In this document: positions 6,460 through 10,807 of the stretch, piece by piece
How positions within the stretch are numbered: the first letter of the stretch is position 1
Layout of the letters: each line of letters opens with the position of its first letter
From: Ruminococcaceae bacterium UBA5413
GTDB lineage: Bacteria > Bacillota > Clostridia > Oscillospirales > Acutalibacteraceae
Assembly (NCBI GenBank): GCA_002409585.1
Contig: DHNP01000021.1
Coordinates: 1 to 10,807, forward strand
Length of the DNA stretch: 10,807 nt
Direction: 5' to 3'
Position numbers and translations under genes: made by a program
The notes under the pieces: model-generated
Told to the model about the DNA's origin: nothing
Seen by the model: the letters and a program-made list of their open reading frames with translations, nothing else
Database searches by the model: none

Positions 6460-6624
6460 ATGGATGAGAAAACGGCATGGTATTGTTTTAAACATACGGG
6501 GAATATAATTGACTATCTTATTTACAGCCAGTGCAAACATGAAAATGAAAGCATGGCGGCGAGGGGCGGCCTGAATGAGGACGGACGCAGAGGGCCTTGT
6601 GATAAAAGAGAGCCGCGTGGGTGA
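6460..6624 (+). CDS. yqzL: YqzL-like small protein
   Basis: A 54-residue protein. The N-terminal 30 residues show the YqzL pattern W-x2-F-x2-TG-x-I-x2-YL-x-Y, here WYCFKHTGNIIDYLIY, followed by a charged tail (KHENES). YqzL has no established function, but in B. subtilis its gene lies between era and recO exactly as here. ATG 6460 is preceded by TTAGGAG (6444-6450) at 9 bases. The last 50 bases (6575-6624) overlap the recO start in another frame, so the tail GRRGPCDKREPRG is also recO coding sequence. That tail is longer than I expect for YqzL and probably reflects a lost earlier stop. Position plus motif make the call fairly secure despite the small size. Confidence 0.8.
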   Translation: MDEKTAWYCFKHTGNIIDYLIYSQCKHENESMAARGGLNEDGRRGPCDKREPRG

Positions 6625-7330
6625 AAGCGACCGCCTGGTTACGGTCCTCACTAAGCAGAAAGGCGTTCTCAGGGCGTTTGTGCAAAGGGCCGAAAAGGCA
6701 AAAAGCGGCAAGCTCGCCGCCACGCGCCTTTTCAGCTACTCCCGCTTTACGATTTTCGAAGGGCGGGACAAATACATAATAGACGATGCGCAGCCTATGG
6801 AGATTTTTTTCGGGCTGAGGAAAGACATAGAAACGCTTTCACTCGGCCAGTATTTCTGTGAGCTCGCAGGCGAATTGGCGCCGGAGGGCACGGAAGCCGG
6901 CAGCTTTTTGCGCCTTATGCTGAACGCCCTTTATATTTTGGAAAAAGGTACAAGGCAGCCGCTTGTGGTAAAAGCGGCCGCAGAAATGCGTATGCTGTCC
7001 ATGGCAGGCTATATGCCCAACCTCATGTGCTGCTGCGGATGCGGTGTGTACGAGGCCGACGAGATGTACTTCCTGCCTTTTGAAGGCAAAATAATCTGCG
7101 GTTCCTGTGCGGAGGATATGCTGCAGGCGGGGCAGGCTTTTCCGCTCAGCCGCGGCGCAATGACGGCTTTGCGGCACACAATCTACGCAGACTTTGAAAA
7201 ACTGTTTAATTTCAGGCTGCCTTCCGGCGCGCTCTGCGAGTTATCGCGGGCAAGCGAAGCATACGTACTCCATACTCTCGGAAAAAACTTAAAGACGCTT
7301 GAGTTTTACCACGCTATGGCCGGAAAATAA
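6575..7330 (+). CDS. recO: DNA repair protein RecO
   Basis: A 251-residue recombination mediator. RecO works with RecR to load RecA on SSB-coated single-stranded DNA and anneals complementary strands. The N-terminal OB fold starts MRTDAEGLVIKESRVGESDR, with the usual E-G-(I/L)-V and G-E-x-D/N marks, then LVTVLTKQKG. An alpha-helical middle follows. A zinc-finger-like cysteine set is seen: C153-x2-C156 (in CCCGCG) and C175-x2-C178 (in ICGSCAED); C152 and C154 are extra cysteines. Length matches the family. ATG 6575 has GAGGGG (6561-6566) 8 bases upstream, located inside yqzL, so initiation occurs within the upstream reading frame and the two genes are probably coupled. mutS2 follows after 56 bases. 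Confidence 0.95.
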   Translation: MRTDAEGLVIKESRVGESDRLVTVLTKQKGVLRAFVQRAEKAKSGKLAATRLFSYSRFTIFEGRDKYIIDDAQPMEIFFGLRKDIETLSLGQYFCELAGELAPEGTEAGSFLRLMLNALYILEKGTRQPLVVKAAAEMRMLSMAGYMPNLMCCCGCGVYEADEMYFLPFEGKIICGSCAEDMLQAGQAFPLSRGAMTALRHTIYADFEKLFNFRLPSGALCELSRASEAYVLHTLGKNLKTLEFYHAMAGK

Positions 7331-7386
7331 TCCCGCCGGGGGTTACGGCCGCTTTGAAATATTTCTTACAGGGGTAATTTTAATCG

Positions 7387-9768
7387 ATGGATAAAGAGAT
7401 AAAGAAACATCTGACAACTCTTGAGCTTGACAAAGTACTAAAAATGCTTGCAAATGAAACGGCATGCGGGGATGCGGCGCATGCCGCTTTGTCGGTTTCG
7501 CCGGCATCTTCAGAGGGTGAGGCGGAGCGCATGCTTGCCGAAACGGACGAGGCGTTTGTACTGCTCGCAAAGTACGGCTCCCCGCCGTTCGGCGGGCTCG
7601 AAAATATCATAAACGAGCTGCGCAGGGCCGACGCCGGCGCAATGCTCACCATGGCCGAGCTGCTTAAAGTTTCGGCGGTGCTGCGCACGCTGCGCGCGCT
7701 TTCGGAGTGGCATGAGAAAAACGGTGAAGGCCAAAGCGGCCTCGGCGGCCTTTTTAATTTACTTATGCCTAATAAATACCTTGAAGACAGGATAAATGAT
7801 GCGGTCCTGTCGGAAGAAGAGATGTCCGATACGGCTTCCCCGCGCCTTTCGGATATACGCCGCAGGGCGCGTTCGGCCATGGCAAGGGCGCGTGAGATAC
7901 CCGACAGGATAATACGCTCGGCCTCTTACCAGAAGTACCTGCAGGAGCCCATCGTAACCATACGCAACGGGCGGTTTGTAGTGCCTGTAAAGGCGGAGTA
8001 CAGGGGCGAGGTAAAGGGCCTTGTGCATGACACGTCATCCAGCGGCTCGACTGTTTTCATAGAACCAATGGGCGCTGTCGAGGCAAACAACGCGGTGAAG
8101 ATACTTAAATCCGAAGAAAAGAAGGAAATTGAAAGGATACTTTTCGAGCTTTCAGGCGAAGTGGCAAAGTTCGCCGGAGGTACGGAGCAGGGGTATAAGA
8201 CGGCGGTAAAACTCAACGTGGTTTTCGCCAAAGCTTCGCTTGCGTACTCTATGAAGGCGACAAGGCCTAAGTTAAACAGCGACGGCAGGATACTGCTGCA
8301 CAACGCAAGGCATCCCCTCATAGATAAGGATAAAGTCGTACCGACGGACATAGAGCTTGGAACGAGCTTTGACACGCTTGTGATAACCGGCCCTAACACG
8401 GGCGGCAAGACGGTTACGCTGAAAACGATAGGCCTTTTCACCCTTATGGCCATGTGCGGCCTTTTTATACCGGCTGACGAAAACAGTGAGGTGTCGGTCT
8501 TCGGCAAGGTGCTTGCTGACATCGGCGACGAACAGAGCATAGAGCAGTCGCTTTCGACTTTTTCGGCGCATATGAAAAATATAATAAATATAATTTCCGA
8601 AGCTGATGAAAAAAGCCTCGTGCTTTTGGACGAGCTTGGCGCAGGCACCGACCCTGTCGAGGGGGCGGCGCTCGCTACGGTGATCTTGGAGGAACTGCGC
8701 GGCAAGGGCGCGAAGATAGCGGCCACAACGCATTATGCCGAGCTTAAGGTTTACGCGCTGCAGACAAAGGGCGTTGAGAACGCCGGCTGCGAGTTTGACG
8801 TCGAAACGCTGCGCCCTACATACAGGCTGCTTATAGGCACCCCGGGGCGCTCGAATGCGTTTGCCATATCAAGGCGCCTCGGCATGGACTCCGGCATAGT
8901 TGAACGCGCAAAAGAACTTGTTTCGGGTGAAAATATACGCTTTGAAAACGTAGTGCAGAGCCTTGAGGAAAGCCGGCGCGGGCTTGAGGCAGAACGCACG
9001 GCGGCGGAGCGCGCCAGGGCGGCCGCTTCGGAAGCGGAAAAGCGTGCGTCGCAGAGGGAACAGCGGATAAACTCGGAGGCGGAAAGGCAGATGGCGGAAG
9101 CAAAAGAAAAGGCCGCCGGCCTCATCGCAAGGACGCGCGCGCAGATTAACTATCTGCTGAACGAAATGGATGAGATAAAAAAACATAAGGACAGCGGTAT
9201 TACGGCTGAGCAGAAAGCAAAGCTTAAAAACGGTATCCGCGCGCTTGAAGATACTGCCGACCCGGTCGAAAAAAGGGAAAAAGGCAGGTACGTTTTGCCG
9301 CGCCCGCTGCAAAAGGGCGACACGGTGCTTATCTTTGACATAGATAAAAAGGGCGTCGTGCTTGAACCGCCGTGCGGCAGTTCAAAGGAAGTTTTAGTCC
9401 AGGCCGGCATAATTCAGACGAGGGTGCCGGTTTCAAACCTGCGGCTTATAAAAGAAAAAAAGGTAAGCTTCGGCGGCGGAAAAGGCCGCGTGACGAAAGA
9501 TGTTTCAGGCCCCGCCGGGGCGCGGGCATCAACGGAGCTTGACCTGCGTGGCCAGACGGCCGGCGAAGCTCTTATGGAAGTAGACAGGTTCATAGACTCC
9601 GCGCTTCTTTTAGGCATAGACAGGCTGACCATTATACACGGCAAGGGCACGGGCGCTTTAAGGAGCGCCGTACAGAAGCACCTTAAAAACCATCCGTGTG
9701 TAAAAAGCTACCGGCTCGGCACGTTTGGCGAGGGCGAGTCGGGAGTTACCATAGTGGAGCTTAAGTAA
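7387..9768 (+). CDS. mutS2: Endonuclease MutS2 (ribosome rescue / anti-recombination ATPase)
   Basis: A 793-residue MutS2. It lacks the mismatch-reading domain of MutS. Reported roles in the family are suppression of homologous recombination and, in B. subtilis, splitting of collided ribosomes. Order of parts: a core/lever region (1-320) with the YLQEPIVTIRNGRFVVPVK stretch (184-202); an ABC ATPase with Walker A GPNTGGKT (335-342), signature SLSTFSAHM (388-396), Walker B LVLLDELGAGTDP (411-423) and H-loop ATTHYAELK (446-454); an Ala/Glu/Arg-rich coiled coil (about 520-600); a KOW-like segment (about 640-690); and a Smr nuclease domain with LDLRGQ (718-723) and HGKGTG (751-756). All catalytic motifs are intact. 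ATG 7387 has AGGGG (7370-7374) at a rather wide 12-base spacing. It probably shares transcripts with recO; no clear terminator follows. Confidence 0.97.
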   Translation: MDKEIKKHLTTLELDKVLKMLANETACGDAAHAALSVSPASSEGEAERMLAETDEAFVLLAKYGSPPFGGLENIINELRRADAGAMLTMAELLKVSAVLRTLRALSEWHEKNGEGQSGLGGLFNLLMPNKYLEDRINDAVLSEEEMSDTASPRLSDIRRRARSAMARAREIPDRIIRSASYQKYLQEPIVTIRNGRFVVPVKAEYRGEVKGLVHDTSSSGSTVFIEPMGAVEANNAVKILKSEEKKEIERILFELSGEVAKFAGGTEQGYKTAVKLNVVFAKASLAYSMKATRPKLNSDGRILLHNARHPLIDKDKVVPTDIELGTSFDTLVITGPNTGGKTVTLKTIGLFTLMAMCGLFIPADENSEVSVFGKVLADIGDEQSIEQSLSTFSAHMKNIINIISEADEKSLVLLDELGAGTDPVEGAALATVILEELRGKGAKIAATTHYAELKVYALQTKGVENAGCEFDVETLRPTYRLLIGTPGRSNAFAISRRLGMDSGIVERAKELVSGENIRFENVVQSLEESRRGLEAERTAAERARAAASEAEKRASQREQRINSEAERQMAEAKEKAAGLIARTRAQINYLLNEMDEIKKHKDSGITAEQKAKLKNGIRALEDTADPVEKREKGRYVLPRPLQKGDTVLIFDIDKKGVVLEPPCGSSKEVLVQAGIIQTRVPVSNLRLIKEKKVSFGGGKGRVTKDVSGPAGARASTELDLRGQTAGEALMEVDRFIDSALLLGIDRLTIIHGKGTGALRSAVQKHLKNHPCVKSYRLGTFGEGESGVTIVELK

Positions 9769-9833
9769 TTAATGCATTAAACGCGGGATATAAGCTTATA
9801 ATTGTACAGATGCTGCGTACAATAATACGCGGG
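9769..9833. promoter_or_regulatory. Cluster of three dyad symmetries downstream of mutS2
   Basis: Directly after the mutS2 stop come a perfect 12-bp palindrome TTAATGCATTAA (9769-9780), a second perfect one TATAAGCTTATA (9789-9800), and an inverted repeat ATTGTAC-N9-GTACAAT (9801-9823). The 7-mer ACGCGGG flanks the last two (9781-9787 and 9827-9833). None is followed by a T run, so they are not typical terminators. A TATAAT (9797-9802) lies within, without a clear -35. They may be operators for the next gene; function is unknown. Confidence 0.4.
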
Positions 9834-9881
9834 CTGATGTTTTGCCAGGATTGATAACAATCGGGCGGAGGGGGCGCGGCA

Positions 9882-10547
9882 ATGCTGTACAATGGGGGAA
9901 AAGCTAAAAAAGGCAGTAAGGCTGTTACGGCTGTCCTGTCTGTGCTTGCGGTTTTATTGGCGGCTGCTGCCGCCGTTACGTGGATGGCTTTTAACGGCAG
10001 CGACGATTTATGGAAAAAGCAGTCGGCTGAACCGTCGAAGGCCCTTGAGGAAACCGCTGTAAAGTCTGCCGTAACAGGAAAAGAGGTTTCTTTTTCAGCG
10101 GACGAAGCGGGAGGGTACTTAAATTATCTTCTGCAGAAGCACCGCTCCGGACTGTTCTCAGGTACGGGCTACGCAGCGCTTAAACTTGCAGGCGGCGATA
10201 CCGCCGATATTTATGTGCCGGTTGTCTACAAGGGTAAAACGTTTGGCGTTACTGTAAATTTTGTACCGTCGTATGATGAAAAAACGGAGCGCCTTGTATT
10301 TAAAGTTAAGTCGCTGCACGTGGGGCGGCTGCCTGTAAAACCGTCATGGGCGCTTAAAGCGGTAAAGGATAAACTTCCGTCAGGCTTTACAGCTGAGGGC
10401 GGCACGGTTTATTATGATATGCCGGCGATAGAAGCCTCGGTGGGCGCCGTGTCCGCCGAGGTGCGACTGACGCAGCTGAAGGCGGAGGCTCTGTCCTTTA
10501 AGCTGCGCGCTAAAAGCAAAGTAAGTGTGTCTTTCGCCGGAGGGTGA
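9882..10547 (+). CDS. Membrane-anchored YpmS/DUF2140-like protein
   Basis: A 221-residue protein of unknown function. A short basic N-terminus (KAKKGSK) is followed by one hydrophobic helix (about 13-36, VLSVLAVLLAAAAAVTWMAF), then an extracellular-type domain rich in beta strands. This predicts a type II membrane anchor with the bulk outside the cell. The layout resembles YpmS (DUF2140): an early EVSFSADEAGGYLNYLL segment (68-84), a central YVPVVYKGKTFGVTVNFVP stretch (111-129) and LVFKVKSLHVGRLPVKP (138-154). I judge this by pattern only and cannot confirm it without a profile search. ATG 9882 has a very strong site GGAGGGGG (9867-9874), 7 bases away. No catalytic residues are evident. It ends 18 bases before a strong hairpin, and appears to be a single gene. 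Confidence 0.7.
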   Translation: MLYNGGKAKKGSKAVTAVLSVLAVLLAAAAAVTWMAFNGSDDLWKKQSAEPSKALEETAVKSAVTGKEVSFSADEAGGYLNYLLQKHRSGLFSGTGYAALKLAGGDTADIYVPVVYKGKTFGVTVNFVPSYDEKTERLVFKVKSLHVGRLPVKPSWALKAVKDKLPSGFTAEGGTVYYDMPAIEASVGAVSAEVRLTQLKAEALSFKLRAKSKVSVSFAGG

Positions 10548-10565
10548 ACGGCCGGCAAGGCAGAA

Positions 10566-10616
10566 AATAAAGCCATATCCCGCCATGCATTTTGTGCGGC
10601 TGGATATGGCTTTATT
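10566..10616 (+). terminator. Hairpin terminator after the YpmS-like gene
   Basis: A perfect 15-bp stem AATAAAGCCATATCC / GGATATGGCTTTATT with a 21-nt loop that has its own short stem. The 3' arm ends in TTTATT rather than a clean T run. On the opposite strand the same arm is followed by TTCTG, so it may act in both directions. Confidence 0.7.
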
Positions 10617-10683
10617 ATGCCGGCGCCTGCTGCGGAACTTAAGAAAGTGTGGATGCGGTACCGCCGCAAAGGCAAAAAACGGT

Positions 10684-10710
10684 AAAAAAAGCACCCGGCA
10701 AAAGCCGGGT
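10684..10710 (-). terminator. Minus-strand terminator downstream of the tRNA remnant
   Basis: The inverted repeat ACCCGGC-AAAA-GCCGGGT (10693-10710) is followed on the minus strand by GC and seven T's (10684-10690 are A's on the plus strand). It points leftward, 22 bases after the tRNA 3' end at 10733, as expected for the original terminator of a minus-strand tRNA gene. Confidence 0.85.
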
Positions 10711-10732
10711 ACCGTAAGTCGGGCTGTGCCCA

Positions 10733-10756
10733 TGGTGCCAATGGTGGGACTCGAAC
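10733..10756 (-). other. tRNA 3'-end remnant (putative integrase attachment site)
   Basis: Read on the minus strand, this is the last 24 nt of a tRNA gene: base G53, T-loop TTCGAGT, T-stem CCCAC, acceptor strand CATTGGC, discriminator A and CCA. Upstream, the 5' T-stem strand (GTGGG expected, AACGTG present) and the matching acceptor strand GCCAATG are missing, so no cloverleaf forms. Identity to a tRNA thus stops inside the T-arm. This is how tyrosine-recombinase integration into a tRNA gene leaves the distal attachment site: the intact tRNA is rebuilt at the other end of the element. The tRNA type cannot be fixed from 24 nt; a threonine tRNA is possible. A native terminator lies on the left side, which places the element to the right, beyond the window. 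Confidence 0.7.
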
Positions 10757-10807
10757 ACGTTAAAATGACTTTTGCGGGTTTTTGTGTGTCACCGCCGGGA
10801 TATAATT
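10757..10807. other. Right edge: sequence beyond the tRNA break, possibly the end of an integrated element
   Basis: These 51 bases follow the break in the tRNA homology and show no coding sequence or RNA that I recognise. They are richer in T and A than the flanking left side and include GCGGGTTTTTGTGTG. If the attachment-site reading is right, they are the terminal bases of the inserted element. Confidence 0.4.

Noticed and set aside
7926..8726. 266-codon minus-strand open frame
   Set aside because: It is antisense to mutS2 over the ATPase region. Its serine/threonine-rich product matches no family and it has no ribosome binding site.
10380..10733. 117-codon minus-strand open frame
   Set aside because: It runs through two hairpin terminators and antisense to the end of the YpmS-like gene, with no recognisable product.
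10733..10807. Complete minus-strand tRNA gene at the right edge
   Set aside because: No GCCAATG acceptor partner, D-arm or anticodon arm is found upstream, and the T-stem does not pair. A tRNA intron would not sit in the T-arm.

Overview
The window looks like a chromosomal stretch of a mid-GC Firmicute, most likely a clostridial gut-type bacterium. Evidence is the gene order phoH-ybeY-dgkA-era-yqzL-recO (the classical Firmicute order), a MutS2 with a Smr domain, strong GGAGG-type ribosome binding sites, frequent TTG/GTG starts, and sigma-A-like promoters. I cannot name the species from sequence alone.

Left part (1-385): a 5S rRNA gene followed by tRNA-Glu(CTC) and an intrinsic terminator. 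This is probably the tail of an rRNA operon whose 23S gene lies left of the window. Next (458-1092) is a decayed gene for a multi-pass membrane protein, broken by an early stop codon and by a frameshift. Then come an NADPH-dependent FMN-reductase-type flavoprotein with its own promoter (1282-1833) and a convergent YqhD-like NADPH-dependent alcohol/aldehyde reductase (3088-1928, minus strand). The two are separated by a bidirectional terminator.

Central part (3304-9768): a housekeeping cluster, all on the plus strand. phoH, ybeY, dgkA and era are packed with gaps of 2-15 bases and serve rRNA/ribosome maturation and lipid-carrier phosphorylation. A second promoter with a hairpin leader precedes the small yqzL-like gene, which overlaps recO by 50 bases. 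mutS2 follows recO. Compared with Bacillus subtilis, pgpH (yqfF) between phoH and ybeY and cdd between dgkA and era are absent.

Right part (9769-10807): a short intergenic region with three successive dyad symmetries, a membrane-anchored YpmS/DUF2140-like protein and a hairpin terminator. At the right edge, on the minus strand, is a terminator preceded by only the last 24 nt of a tRNA gene (T-loop through CCA). The rest of the tRNA is missing and replaced by unrelated sequence. This is the usual signature of an attachment-site remnant left by a tRNA-targeting integrase, so an integrated element probably begins at about 10757 and runs out of the window to the right. It is the most interesting lead here. 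Apart from it, the window is mostly ordinary core genome, and I see no complete novel system inside it.
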